From Diphasiastrum complanatum (Eukaryota; Streptophyta; Lycopodiopsida; Lycopodiales; Lycopodiaceae): 64,000 nt of DNA. Location of the stretch: NCBI GenBank assembly GCA_029204225.1, contig CM055112.1, positions 21,766,578 to 21,830,577 of the forward strand. The letters run 5' to 3'. Of the stretch, positions 22,336 through 34,227 are shown piece after piece (position 1 is the first letter of the stretch; each line of letters starts with the position of its first letter). Both the position numbers and the translations under genes were made by a program. Below the pieces are notes generated by a model. That model searched no databases. It was given only the letters and a program-made list of their open reading frames with translations, and was not told the DNA's origin.

Positions 22336-22735
22336 AGTTATGAACGGATCCACGTGTAATCTAGAAAGTAGCATAAAAGCGAGACTTAATCCTAGAAAGT
22401 AAGAAAAGGAGAGACTAAGGAGGCTAAAGGAGAGAGATCCATATCATAAGTTGAGCAATGAAAGTGACATTGGAGCCCTACTTATACCCAACAGGAAGCT
22501 CTAAAAAGGGGTCCAGAGGATAATAGTCAACTGGGAGGGAAATAGTGCGCCCTCCAAAAGGGCCCCCCTCCAAGGTAATATGTCAATAAATGAATAATAG
22601 GGCCCAAGGCCAACCATATAGTCTAAATGTCAGTAAACAATAAAATAAAGGGCCCAAGGCCTGCTTATGCATAAAAAGTAAAGGTAAAGTAAGTGCGACT
22701 GGACATGGCGAATGTAAAGAGCCAAGTCCATAACT
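22336..22735 (-). repeat. gypsy-1 5' LTR
   Basis: This copy is 400 bp and pairs with 18614-18988. Its ends are agttatgaacgg and gtccataact on the plus strand, and it is bounded on the right by the gatac target duplication. Confidence 0.88.
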
Positions 22736-22740
22736 GATAC

Positions 22741-23250
22741 GCAATTTTGATATATCAACAAAACCGAAGAGATTGGCAACAATAGGTGAAACTATGTGCG
22801 ACATGGAATAGCAATTTGGATTTTAGGTTGTCTATATCTCAACCTTGTTATGCTTTGATTTGCCAATGGCTTCACGAACCATTTGGGACATGAACATATT
22901 GAAGTCTGTGGGTCTTGATGAGAGTAATTGGTATCCAGGGGGTGGAACACATGGAAGAAAATTACACTAGACGGAGTAAGTACCACCCTATTGTAGTAAG
23001 TACTCATTCTATCTCAAAATTGGCCCGTCTCTATTCCGTCAATTTATGAAACTGCCTCTCTTCTCTGTTACTCTTCGTACAGCTCTTACTTTCGTAAGTA
23101 AATTTCTCGTGGAATTCCAGTTTAGGCCAGAAAAGGCTCTCTCCTATCTTAAAACTTCTCTCTTGTGGAATGCTAACTAGCCTGCTCTTCCACGATCTAC
23201 TGTAGATCATGACCATGGTGTTAGGCAACCCGAGCAATGCTAAACTAGGA
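22741..23250 (+). pseudogene. Possible LINE post-RT fragment
   Basis: The plus strand at about 23035-23220 reads RQFMKLPLFSVTLRTALTFV, EFQFRPEKALSYLKTSLLWN and further open text with one stop. This resembles the region between RT and the C-terminal zinc knuckle of plant L1-type LINEs. No RT core motif is visible, so the assignment is weak. Confidence 0.3.
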
Positions 23251-24491
23251 TAGTTGTGGCAGCGCTACAACAATTGTCATATACCCTGCCTCAGCATCAC
23301 TAGCTATGTTGCTACAACAACATTGATCTGCATCCAGTTTCAGGCTTCAATGACAAATAGCCTCGCTACAGATTATGAAAAAACAAAATTATGTTAGTGG
23401 TAACAGATAGCAGTTTGCTAACCGTGATGCTGGCTGCCCCACCTAGAATTATCAGCTACAGGTCCGTTACCACTAACCAACTCCCTGCCCCACCTCTCAC
23501 ACATTATCTGATTCAGATAGTACAAACGATGGACTGCAGGAATGATATGCAATAATGGCCAAATGCTAGCAAGAAGAGTAGCTTCCACAGAAGGAGTTTG
23601 TAAGGGCAAGAAAACTCTGTTGAAGGGCCAAGCAAGCATACAAAGATGAATTGATATAGAAACTATGCAAGAAAAAATTTCAAAAGCAATATCTTACATG
23701 TCAGTTACAGTGCTAGTGTCATATTCCCTACCAGTAAGGCAGGGCCAAAAATCCATACAAACACATCACACAAAAGGACTATGCAATGTTGTAAACAAGT
23801 TGAAGGTAAAAATTCACCTCAAATTGACATAAAAGAAACATGAATTTGTCCGAATGTCAATGGAAGTAAAGAATAAAGATACATCTTTCTGTGTTAATCT
23901 CTTTCTATATTTTTTATTGTTATTTTTCAAAACAAAAATTACACGATATGCACAAATTTCTACATATGCAGCAACATTTTCACACAAGCCTAAGTAGGAA
24001 AAATGAGCTAAGACAGTTTTATGCACAATTGCTGCCCAATTGCTGTTCCTGTTATCCATTGCTGGTCCATAGAACTATTTTAGCCCATTGCTACCTTAGA
24101 CGACGTATTATTGATCAATCGCTACTCCAGCAAGTCTATCGCTGTGCAATCACTGCATAAAATTTCTGCAATTCACCTATGATAGAGGAAACAGGCTTTC
24201 TTAGAGCTGATTGGTCTACATGACCATGTAGAGTTTTCTAAAACCTTACTGTGCAGTGACCCACAGGTGCAGGTTACCCTGTAGAATATGGTACATGCGC
24301 TTTGCATCTGTTCCATAACAAAATCTTAAAACGAACTCACTCTTTATGAAGCTGGCTGCAAAGCTGGTACTAAGAGATCAGGCAGATGTAAGTGCTGAGA
24401 AGCCTAAATTCAATCAAGGTTTCAGAGCTGATAAATAGGGGAAAAACCCTAATCAGGGGGAGAGTAGCAATAAAAGGAAGGGGGAGGGGGG

Positions 24492-24540
<49 letters not shown>

Positions 24541-25600
24541 CAAACTTTTCAAAATGAAATACTTGCTAATTGATCTCTAACATTATGTAATGATTCCAAC
24601 ATCACATTTAGTCGTTCTCTTGTAACTTGAAAATTTACATCCTGCTCACTGCCGTTTTTCGTATTGTAATCTTTCACCTGCAAAACAGATAACACTACCA
24701 AATGAACAAAATTGATAAAATTGATCCCAGCAGTTCCTAACAGACCAGATCACAGGGCATTAAATCATGACAATAGGAAAGCGTTTGCTTGTCTCTTATC
24801 TTTGAGATCATTGTGAGGAAAGCACAATGTTAGAAGATGAATGAGCAGCAGGAGGTACACAAGCAGAAATTGATCATGCTAGTTGCAAAAAGGATAATAA
24901 AAGACATAAATTGTCACCAAAGAGCACGTAAACAATGTTTGATGGCTCTCCCACAGTGGATTTGCAGTAGTAAAACCACAATCATTAAAAACTGCTAGTA
25001 TGAAAGCATGAAAGATTGAAAGCCCACAGCCATTGCAGCCATATTACAAAATTACCACGTCACCATTTCTAAACACATTAACCGCTGCATAGAGCTTAAG
25101 AGGAAATTAGTGTTAAACTGCCCCAAAGTGCACAAAACCTGGATCACTTGTCAAACTGACTGCATGACAATGAATAAGGATAGCATCAAATAGCACAATA
25201 GCATGATAATCTTTGACTTGAAGTTATTTTGCAAATTGCTCTTTCATTAAGCACCAAGTCCTATAGCAGAGTATTTAGCCTTTGCAAGAGGTTACAACCT
25301 TCAAACTGATGACTGCCCTTGGAGTTGCTATATCCTTAGAGGATTCAGAAATAGTATTTTCATTCTTTACATTCCATGTCATCCCCAACAGGCGTGGCAG
25401 TGAGACCTGCATAACATATGTACTTGTAAGACTTGGTGAGAAATTAATGCATTATTCAGATAAAACTATAGTCCACATAAATCAGAGATGTGTAGTAAGC
25501 TTAGCATCTCTTGAGATGAAAATTCTGGATTCTCGTTAGCATGATGAGTGATAAAAAAGGTCAGTCTTCAGCCCTTGGAAGGATGAGTAAAAACAAATAA
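23251..25600. other. No recognisable gene
   Basis: Apart from a G-rich run leading into a GA microsatellite (about 24480-24538), this 2.3-kb stretch shows no domain, LTR or RNA gene that I recognise. Confidence 0.5.
24493..24538. repeat. (GA)n microsatellite
   Basis: An uninterrupted GA run of about 46 bp, preceded by a G-rich stretch at about 24478-24492. Confidence 0.95.
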
Positions 25601-25620
25601 TAGTAAGACCATAGAACCAT

Positions 25621-27060
25621 ATGGTAAAAATAGAATTTGATGGTCAATGCTCATTGCAGTTTGTTATAGCTGGGTTTCAAGCAAGCCATCAAGGATGTGG
25701 GCCTCACAATGTTGTGCAAGTCGTTAGTGACAATGCCACAAATTACAAGACCATGGAGGAATTGGTGATGGCAAATCACCCCAAGATTTTGGACTCCGTG
25801 CACTACACACAACCTTGACCTATTGATTAAGGACATTGCCAGATATATTCTCCAGGCTCCTAAAGAAAGTGAACCATCACACTATCCCGCTCACCTAGTA
25901 AAGGACGAAGGTAGGCAATCGATACACAAATGACAATTCTAGTTACTACTAATTATTATTTACAATTCTAGCATCTAAATTCTACTTCTCAAAATCACAA
26001 ATGTCCTCAGACCTTGATGACGCTTTTCCTTGCTCTTCCTTGATACATGTCTTGTTTTTGTCCAGCTCTTCCGGGGGTAAAAGAGGTCCTTGATATTGGA
26101 CGGTTCTTGGGGAGGTTGTCTATCACTAAGAAACAAAAGGTCCTCACAATATATATAGGGTTTGAATATTTGGAGATCCTAAGACCACCTCCACAAGGTT
26201 TGAAATTTGACGTCTCATTCTCAATGCTCAACTTGAGTTTAAGGTTTAGGGTTTAGCGTATCTAGATCGTGCTTTGATGCATCGATGATTGAGCATTGTT
26301 TAAACTTTATGTTCATCTTTGCATTCATATTTATAGTCTTGATGCAGCTCATAAAGGTACACAACACCCTCAAGCAGATGTTTGTTTCCAACTATGTGCA
26401 GAGTGGAGCAGATCGATTGAGTCTTAATCCAAGAGATTTGAGACTATCGTCTTGTCATCGACCTTTTGAGAAAAGACAAGTCATTGTTGAGTTGCAGCCA
26501 CTGCACACTGTTCTGCGGCTCACACTGCGAGCTTTCTCTACGAGTTTATGGATAGGCTGGATGAACAGCTTGATCGTTGCAATCGGCTTACTATCACGAG
26601 GTATAACCACATTCTAATTTCTTTTGTTTCCATTTTACAAAAACCTTGTCGATTGACAACATTCATTTGACGCTAACTATTGATGGTTTGTACCTATTTC
26701 TTAATTTGCACAATTCAAGAGATAGAGACCAAGTGGGAAAACATATGGAACCGGTTTTGTAGGCCTTTAAATGCAGTTGCCCATGTGCTACATCCTTTAT
26801 GGAAGAAATTTAGGCCTTAGCAATTCCATGACAATGAGCTTGAGGATGGGTGGTTTGAATACCTCGACAGGATTGTACCAGATGTTGCAAAACAGCAAGC
26901 CTACAAAGATGAGCTGATGATTTTTTGGAGAGACTGCCTCACATATCAGAGGGCCGTGACATTAGATAGTGTAGACCAGTGTCTTGGTGAAACAACTATG
27001 GACGGTGCAGCCGGTGCAGCCCTAGGCTATCACATATGAGAGTCCTCTCATAGGACTGCA
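25621..27060 (+). pseudogene. hAT-type transposase remnant (hAT-1)
   Basis: The left part reads VVQVVSDNATNYKTMEELVM and, after one stop, LDLLIKDIARYILQAP. This is the DUF659 to core pattern of plant hAT transposases (VTDNA.NYK...LDL...DI). Further right AHTASFLYEFMDRLDEQLDR is followed by a gt...ag-bounded interval (about 26601-26720) and then RPLNAVAHVLHPLWKKF and DGWFEYLDRIVPDVAKQQAY. These match the hAT C-terminal region around RPLHAAA..L.P. Numerous stops, and an interval at 25900-26280 without homology, show it is decayed. It ends where a LINE tail begins. Confidence 0.7.
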
Positions 27061-27109
27061 CAGCAGCTTGTGAATTATCTCACTATCTCAGGTTCATATT
27101 AGGCCAACT

Positions 27110-27214
27110 CTATGTATCATCACATCAAATGGTGAATGGATTATGGGACTGGATGGTTCCACGGTATTCCGAGAGGAGAGCAGATTTGTCAATTACGTTC
27201 TTTGAATGAGGTGA
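27110..27214 (+). pseudogene. LINE C-terminal zf-RVT fragment, left part
   Basis: The frame WFHGIPRGEQICQLRSLNEV ends at the gypsy-2 insertion. It continues beyond that element at 39329 as KSKEHLIFRCPIYYEIGGRY when one ggtga copy is counted. The pattern of IPR..R.C..C....E.EEH.LF.CP.Y is the zf-RVT end of plant LINEs, here with the first cysteines partly lost. Confidence 0.65.
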
Positions 27215-27668
27215 AGTTACGGACTACAGGATACAGGCCTACTGGGCTACTCTGCATATATTCCGCAGGCCTCTTTACATTTACAATTGGTTATGTATAT
27301 TTCTGGTTACGCATTTTATATTAGTCATGTACAGGCCCCAGAGCCTTTTTATATGCTTATGACCCGCACTGGGTCCTTTTTTATGACATTGACTGGCCTT
27401 GGGCCCTTATCATATGGTTATATGTGGAGTGGGGGCCCGTAGGAGGGCGCACCACATTTTGCCTCCCTTTACTTTTGAATTCCTATTTTAGGGTTCATTG
27501 GTAGGGTATTTATAGGGGCATTTGTACACTCATTTTTCAGATTATTGATTGGTATTGCTTGGGCTCTTCGTGGGAAAACCTATTGTCTTGTCTATTGCTT
27601 GTAGGGCTTTAGTCTATTACTGTCTTTTATGCTTCATTGATTCAAAACCTGAGATTTTGATCATAACT
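27215..27668 (+). repeat. gypsy-2 5' LTR
   Basis: 454 bp, starting agttacggactacaggatac and ending gatcataact. It pairs with 38859-39323. The main visible difference is a segment around actattttccctccac that is present only in the 3' copy. Confidence 0.92.
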
Positions 27669-28114
27669 TGGTATCAGAGCACTTTCCTGATTGCTGAATT
27701 TCAGATCTGATTTTCTGATTGGGTGCCCATTTTCCTTGCTGATTTTTCTTTCTTTGCTGAGGGCTTTCGTCTCTTTGCTTCAGCAACATTCAGCACAGTT
27801 TGGAGGAGGACCAACTCCCATCAGAGCATTTTCCTTGGCGGAGCTTTAGCAGATAGTTAGCGGAAGTACTTCCGCTAAATTTGGCGGCTGGAAAAAAAAA
27901 ACATTTGGGCAGATTATTTCCGGCGCACAAGTTCCAAATCCTTTTCCCTCTTTTTTTTTTTTTTTGAATCCTCCATTTGATTCAGGGAGAGGATTCCCAG
28001 CCATCTTTTCAGCAGTGATTGGAGGCTGTCCAGCGCCCTACTTCATCACATTTTTCAGCCATTGTTCCAGCAGAGTTTCAGCCATATTTCAGTTTTGATT
28101 GGGGGCTATTCATC

Positions 28115-28412
28115 AGTTACGAATAGAGCCACAGCTGATCTACAATTAAGCTATGAAAGCATCACATAAGCAAGACTTAACCCTAGAAAGCAGGAAAGAG
28201 AGAGATTAAGGAGGCTAAAGAGAGAGATCAATATCATCAGCTGAATGACAAATGACACAGTTTCCCTACTTATAGCCAAGAGGAAGCCCTAAAAGGAAGC
28301 TTCCAGTGGCTAGGGCCCAACTGGGAGGGATAATAGTGCGCCCTCCAAGAAGGCCCCCACTCTCCAGTAATATGTCCAAATGGCCTAATAATGAATTATA
28401 AGGCCAAAGGCC
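28115..28412 (-). repeat. gypsy-3 3' LTR, truncated by internal deletion
   Basis: About 298 bp match the 5' LTR from agttacgaatagagccac to ggccaaaggcca. The next bases, ccagcaagtaaaaatgg, belong to the polyprotein coding sequence. The U3 end of the LTR, the polypurine tract and the chromodomain codons are missing. Confidence 0.88.
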
Positions 28413-29109
28413 ACCAGCAAGTAAAAATGGAAATAACTCTGGAGCAGTAGGAAACTCAGCATCACAAGGAGCGTCATCCTCAATAGCAGCACGTAATAAA
28501 CTGACATGGAATACATCACAGGCGCGTGTGGAAGCAGGAAGCTGTAAGCGATATGTAACTGGATTAAGAACCTCCACAATGCGATAAGGCCCATAATAAC
28601 GTGGTGCAAGCTTCTCAGTAGAAGCATGGCCCTGGACAAAATGATGACGTGCAAACCGTAAGCATAGATAAACCATATCTCCAAGCTGAAACTCAACATG
28701 GCGCCGGTGACGATCAACTGAGGTCTGATAACGCTGCTGAACATGCTGTAAATGAGAACTGGCCCGAGTAATAAGCTCTCGAGCACCTGATAGAAAAGAT
28801 GCAAGTGTAACAGGTGTATCCTCAGGAGGAAGAGGAATGCCAGGTAAAAGAGGTGCATAGCCATGAGATAATAAAAATGGAGAGACACCTGTGCTGGTAC
28901 TAATAGAGCTATTATAGCTATACTCTGCTAAACATAAATGCTAATCCCAATCCTTCCCTGAAGGAGTAACAAAATGGCGTAAATAATCCTCAAGGATCCT
29001 GTTAAGGACCTCAGACTGCCCATCAGAAGTAGAATGATAAGGAAAACCCATAAAAAGCTGAACATCCAAAATACGCATAAGCTCTGTCCAGAATATAGAT
29101 GTAAACTTA
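28413..29109 (-). pseudogene. gypsy-3 integrase C-terminal part, chromodomain deleted
   Basis: Continuing after the frameshift at about 29112, the minus strand reads DSKFTSIFWTELMRILDVQL and GQSEVLNRILEDYLRHF, then a TAG stop at DWD*HLCLAEY near 28941. After that come YGPYRIVEVLNPVTYRLQLP and CDVFHVSLLRAAIEDDAP. The reading ends in FPTAPELFPFL, where the deletion joins it to LTR sequence, so the HSRRRRQ linker and chromodomain found in gypsy-4 are absent. Confidence 0.88.
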
Positions 29110-30558
29110 CTATCCCCGATCAAAAAGGATAGTACGAGGAAATCCATGCAGGCGGAAAATCTCTGATAGGAACAAACGTGCACACTGCTCTGCTGTGATA
29201 GTACTGCGAACTGGGATAAAATGTGCCTGTTTCGAGAACCTGTCAACTACCACCATACATGAATCGTGACCACGCTGGGTATGGGGAAGGCCAAGGATAA
29301 AGTCCATAGATATATCAGTCCATTGGCGATGAGGAATAGGCCAACTATGGAGCAAACCAGCAGAATTAGCACGGGAGCACTTATTACGAAGACAAAAAGG
29401 GCAAGTACGAATAAGTATAGCAAGCTCAGATCGAAGAGAGGGCCAATAGAAATGGTCTTTGAGACGAGCATAAGACTTCTGAAAACCAAAGTGACCCCCA
29501 ACAGGAGAGGAATGAGCATCCGACAACAACTGGGAACGGATACCCAAATAACTAGGGATACAAAGAGAATCATAATGATAAAGACGATTGTCAATAATGG
29601 AGTAAACCTGATGAGGACTGGACGAAACAGGTGGGGCAGAACTATAAACATCACGAAAATCAGAACATGTAAGGTATGCTGCAGGTAGGGCATCAAACCA
29701 TGGAGGAATAGTAGAAACGAGTGTATTTAACAAAGCTGGAAGACGAGATAATGCATCAACAGCAGTGTTAGCACGACCAGGACGATACAATATGGAGAAA
29801 TTAAAAGACTGTAAAAACTGCAACCAACGAAATTGACGATCACTAAGGTCACGTTGAGAAAACAGATAACGTAAAGACTGGTGATCAGTAATGATGTCAA
29901 ATGGGACTCGATACAGATAATGACGCCACTTCTTAAGAGCATAGATAATAGCAAGAAGCTCTTTCTCATGCACAGAATAACGTTGCTCATAAGAGCGAAG
30001 ACAACGCGACTCATAAGCAATAATACATTGTGACTGGCGAAGTAAAGCACCCAAACCAACATTACTAGCATCAGTCTCAACAAGAAACTTCTGATCAAAC
30101 TGTGGTAAACACATAACGGCAGCATCAACAACAGCACGACGAAGAGTATCAAACGCTGTCTGACAATCAGGAGTCCACAGAAAAGTACTAGACTTCTTCA
30201 AAAGTGCATGAAGAGGAGCTGCGATAGTGGCAAAATGACGAATTGGACGACGAAGGTGAGTGGCTAACCCAAGAAACATACGAACATGATGAATATCAGT
30301 AGGTATAGGCCAATCCTGGATGGCCTGAACCTTATGAGGGTCCAGACGAATGTGACCATTACAAATAAGAAACCCAAGAAACTCGATCTCAGAAACAGCA
30401 AAAGAACATTTAGCAAATAGCTGGTGGTGTACAAGTAACTGAAAGACCGAGGAAAGATGGGCAACATGCTCAACAAGAGACTGACTAAAAATAAGAATAT
30501 CATCAAAATAAACCAAGACACAATGACCAAGAAGCGGACGTAAGACGTTATTCATCAC
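29110..30558 (-). pseudogene. gypsy-3 pol: RT (second half), RNase H, integrase N-terminal part
   Basis: A 482-residue open frame begins MMNNVLRPLLGHCVLVYFDD, with the RT catalytic FDD. It continues with FLGFLICNGHIRLDPHKVQA, the RNase H start FLVETDASNVGLGALLRQ, HEKELLAIIYALKKWRHYL and DALSRLP. The integrase HHCC finger region (HSSPVGGHFG to CPFCLRNK) and the core DISMDFILGLP and VVVDRFSKQAHFI follow. It is cut off from the first RT half by a TAG at 30559-30561 (PTF*NVMNN) and ends at a +1 frameshift at ILFDRG. Gln to TAG and the extra G both recur in gypsy-4. Confidence 0.92.
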
Positions 30559-30561
30559 ATT

Positions 30562-32823
30562 CTAGAACGTAGGAGGGCCATTAGTAACACCAAAAGGAAG
30601 CACACAAAATTCATATAAACCAAGATGAGTACGGAAAGCAGTCTTATGTTCGTCATAAGGGTGCATCCTGATTTGGTAATATCCAGAACGAAGGTCTATC
30701 TTGGAAAAGATTTTAGAGGTACCGAGCTGGTCAAAGAGGTCATCCATGTGTGGAATAGGGTACTGATTACGAATAGTCAACTTATTTAAAGCACGGTAAT
30801 CAATACAAAGGCGTTTGGTACCATCTTTCTTATTAATAAGGAGAACAGGAGCACCAAAAGGGCTGTGACTAGGAACAATGAGACCCTGATCTAACAAGGC
30901 AGTAATATGGAGCTCAAGCTCATCACGCTCAGATCGAGACATACGATAAGGGGGACGGGAGGGAGGAGCAGAACCAGGACGCAAATCAATATGATGGTTC
31001 ACGTCACGTAATGGTGGTAGCGTCGTAGGTTCTGAAAAGACAAAAGCATACTGATGTAATAAGTCAGAAATCACCTGAGGAACAGCTGCTGGTGTAGAAA
31101 CTGGAGGAACTGGTACTACCCGCTGAACACATAATAAGGCAGCACAATGAGCCTTCGGCAGGCTGCCAATAAACTGCTTCCCAGTAATCAACTGGAAGTC
31201 TCCTTGAGAATCAATGCCCACAAGTGAGTGTGTAACTGCATCATGTACAAATGTCAATGTCTGCTGTGTCAAGTCCAGTGTAACGGCTCCAAGAGATGCA
31301 AACCAATCAGCACCAAGGATAAGATCATAACGCTCCATAGGGATAATGTAAAGATCTGCCTGTCCAGAGAAATCTCCAATGCGGTATGGTAAACGCTGAA
31401 ACATCTGAGAACTAGGAAAAGAATGAGAACTGGCAACCTCAACTGTGAGAGGCTGTGAAGCAGGAACAGGTGAAGCACGGATCCGACTAGTGATATAACT
31501 GCTAATGAAAGAATGAGTGCTACCAGTATCAACTAAAGCAATATACTCTCGACCTGTAATACGCACACGTAACCGAATGGAGCGAGGACCAGGACGCCCT
31601 GTCCAAGTAGCATAGGCAAGCTGAGCATGGCAAGTAGCAGGAAGTAAATCAGGGGAAGGCTCAGAGGATAAGTCAGGCTCATCAGTAATATGAATGTAGA
31701 TATCAAATCCATCTGGTGTAGTGCCCTCATGGTAAAAAACAGCAGTAGTAGTAGGGAGAGGCTGGCGGCAATCACGGGCAAGATGGTCAGGACTCTTACA
31801 ACGAAAGCAAAGACGCTTCTGCTGAACATCAGCGAACTCTGCAGACGTGTAACGTCGGACAAAAGCAGGTCGAGGAGTCGGAGGACGAGGAGGCGAAGGG
31901 GCAATGGAGAGAGCTGGAACAGAAGGGGCCGGTGTAGGGGTGAACGTAGCGGGAAAAGATGAAGCAGAAGGACGGGGTCGGGAGAAGCGGGAAGGAAGGG
32001 TGTTAGAGTACTTATGCTGTAAAGTACTGGCAAGAGACATCGCCTCGACAAGTGTGGTAGGACGGAAGGAAGAAACATCATAACGTAAAGCACCACGAAG
32101 CTCAGCAATGTAACGAGAAATAAGCTCAGTGGGCTGTAGATCTGTGAAAAGATAAGAAAGCTCCATAAACTGATCTGTATAAGAAGCAAGATCACTGGTT
32201 TGAGTGAGACTACGGAATGTATCACGTTGGCGGTCAAGCCACTGAGGATCAATCATAGCATGGCGGAGGTCACGGCGAAAAGTATGCCATACATGGAGCC
32301 CTTTCCGATCAGGATCAACTCTATAAACTCGCCACCACGTGGCAGCACGTCCATCTAAATGTAAAGCAGCCAACTGGATCTTCTGAGGATCAGTCTTGGG
32401 GTAAATCTGAAAATATGTGTCAAGCTTAGCAAACCAATTCTCTAATAAGTTCCCGTCGGAGGAACCGGAATAGATAGCAAGCTGTACCCTATCACGAAAG
32501 TCTCGAGCAAAGTGTGGCTCAGGAAGGGGGGGACGAGGAAAGAAACCAGGAGGTGGGTTAGATGGAATGAGCGGTCCACCACCAGGCTGACTAGCAGAAG
32601 AAGATGGAAATCCAAATGGAGGGGGAGTCCCAAATGTAGGAAAAACAGGAGCTTTACCAGGACCATGAGGCTGTAAAGAATCAATTTGTGACTGCATAGT
32701 AGCAAAGCCGGTCATAACTGAATCGAAGCGAAGAACGAGGCCAGAAAGGGTCTCATCCATGCGACGAAACTGATCGGATAAGGTTTCCTAAGTAGTCTCA
32801 CTCGGGGTAGGTGAATGTGCCAT
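30562..32823 (-). pseudogene. gypsy-3 gag-protease-RT(N)
   Basis: The gag start MAHSPTPSETT lies at 32823, followed at once by a TAG (ETT*ETLS). From 32760 a 732-residue frame is open. It contains the gag domain ([54 protein letters not shown]), the CCHC knuckle [15 protein letters not shown], the aspartic protease [12 protein letters not shown], and RT up to [14 protein letters not shown] and [12 protein letters not shown]. Without the early stop and the final TAG this would be a continuous gag-pol frame. It is the best preserved copy of this part of the family in the window. Confidence 0.92.
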
Positions 32824-33492
32824 AATGATAGTGGAAGGAATAGACGAAAACTTGAGGGAGCGGACTCTCGTCGTCACCCCAAATTAGCCTATTACAACCA
32901 ATATTATCACAACTGAAAAAAAACAGACAACAATGAACAATGGAGAAGCTGTAAAAATGCGCTGGACAGCCAGGGATACAATGTGAATTTGAAAGAGTAA
33001 ACGGAGTCAGAATTCCTGAAAATGTGGTGGAGAATGAGCGCGCGACAGCCTTTTGAAAAGCTGTAAAAGATGGCTGGAATTGGAGAAAAAAAAAAGGCAA
33101 AAGTGACAAGTTGGGAGTACTGAGGCAGCGATTTACAGGTTGAAGAATTTTAGCTATTTGGAATAGCAAATGATGTCGGAATTGGGTAGTTTTTGGATGA
33201 GGATGGGCGCTGGACAGTCAGGGAACTAACTGTGGAAGATGGCTGCAAACTGGAAAACTATCAGACGAAAGTGATAGGTCGGAAGGCAGGGACAGCGATG
33301 GAAAGGAAGAGGAGGAGCGCTGGGCAGCAAAGAAAAGAGGGGACAAAACAGGGGGAACGCTGGGCAGGAAGGAGCAGCGATGGAACAAGGCTGTCAAAAC
33401 GGTAAAGGAGCTGTAGGAACAGCGATGGAGGAGCAAGGCAAGGTAGCAAAGAAAAAATTCCAGATTGTGCTCAGAAAAGTGCTTTCATACCA

Positions 33493-33910
33493 AGTTACGA
33501 ATAGAGCCACAGCTGATCTACAATTAAGCTATGAAAGCATCACATAAGCAAGACTTAACCCTAGAAAGCAGGAAAGAGAGAGATTAAGGAGGCTAAAGAG
33601 AGAGATCAATATCATCAGCTGAATGACAAATGACACAGTTTCCCTACTTATAGCCAAGAGGAAGCCCTAAAAGGAAGCTTCCAGTGGCTAGGGCCCAACT
33701 GGGAGGGATAATAGTGCGCCCTCCAAGAAGGCCCCCACTCTCCAGTAATATGTCCAAATGGCCTAATAATGAATAATAAGGCCAAAGGCCAAGCATATAG
33801 TCTGAATGTCACTAATGAATAAAAAAGGGCCCAAGGCCTGCTTATGCATAAAGTAAAGTAACTATAAATGTAAATGGACGCGGCGAATGTAATGATCCGA
33901 GTCCATAACT
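33493..33910 (-). repeat. gypsy-3 5' LTR
   Basis: 418 bp, beginning agttacgaatagagccac and ending gagtccataact on the plus strand. It is closely similar to the gypsy-4 LTRs read on the other strand. Confidence 0.92.
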
Positions 33911-34227
33911 CCATCGCCCTATTTCATCACGTTTCCACAGATTTCCAGCCATATTTTCAGCATTGATTGGAGGTTGTCCAGTGCCCACTTTCATTCTCCT
34001 TGTGGTGACATTTTCCAGCCAGCTCTTCGCACACGCTGGGAGCTCTATCGAGAGGTATCTTTGCTGGTTTTTCCTTGCTTTCCACACCTTTTCTTGACAA
34101 TTGTCATTTCCTTTCTTGCTCTTAGTGTCGTTTGTGTACCTAAAGCGTATTTGGGGTGACGACAAAAGTCCGCTCCCTCCGATATTAAGCTTTTCTTACA
34201 CTCTCTTCACTTCCTGCATTCCTTGAC

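Larger units (their letters stand above)
18614..22735 (-). mobile_element. gypsy-1: chromovirus-type LTR element, internally deleted
   Basis: A minus-strand Ty3/gypsy element of 4.12 kb with LTRs at 18614-18988 and 22336-22735. It is flanked by the perfect 5-bp direct repeat gatac (18609-18613 and 22736-22740). The element ends read AGTTA...TAACT on the element strand. The complement of a tggcatcagagc primer-binding site abuts the 5' LTR at 22324-22335. It contains gag, a zinc knuckle fused directly to the pre-integrase linker, integrase and the start of the C-terminal region. Protease, RT and RNase H are absent, so it is non-autonomous. Confidence 0.9.
28115..33910 (-). mobile_element. gypsy-3: nearly full-length chromovirus, defective
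   Basis: A minus-strand Ty3/gypsy element nested in the gypsy-2 leader. Its 5' LTR is 33493-33910 and its 3' LTR remnant starts at 28115. The ends again read AGTTA...TAACT. The flanks tcatc (28110-28114) and ccatc (33911-33915) are a 4-of-5 target duplication. The primer-binding site has decayed to tggtatgaaagc. gag, knuckle, protease and the start of RT form one open frame of 732 residues. A deletion near 28410 removes the chromodomain and part of the 3' LTR. It shares disabling lesions with gypsy-4. Confidence 0.92.

Noticed and set aside
21894-22374. Pro/Leu/Ser-rich minus-strand ORFs in the gypsy-1 leader
   Set aside because: They arise from the G-rich imperfect repeats and overlap each other in several frames.
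18600-22740. CRISPR-like or satellite explanation for repeated blocks flanking gypsy-1
   Set aside because: The two blocks are LTRs with primer site and target duplication; no array of spacers exists.
30264-32252. Leucine-rich minus-strand ORFs inside gypsy-3 and their plus-strand counterparts in gypsy-4
   Set aside because: They are alternate-frame shadows of the gag-pol frame caused by its pyrimidine-rich codon use.
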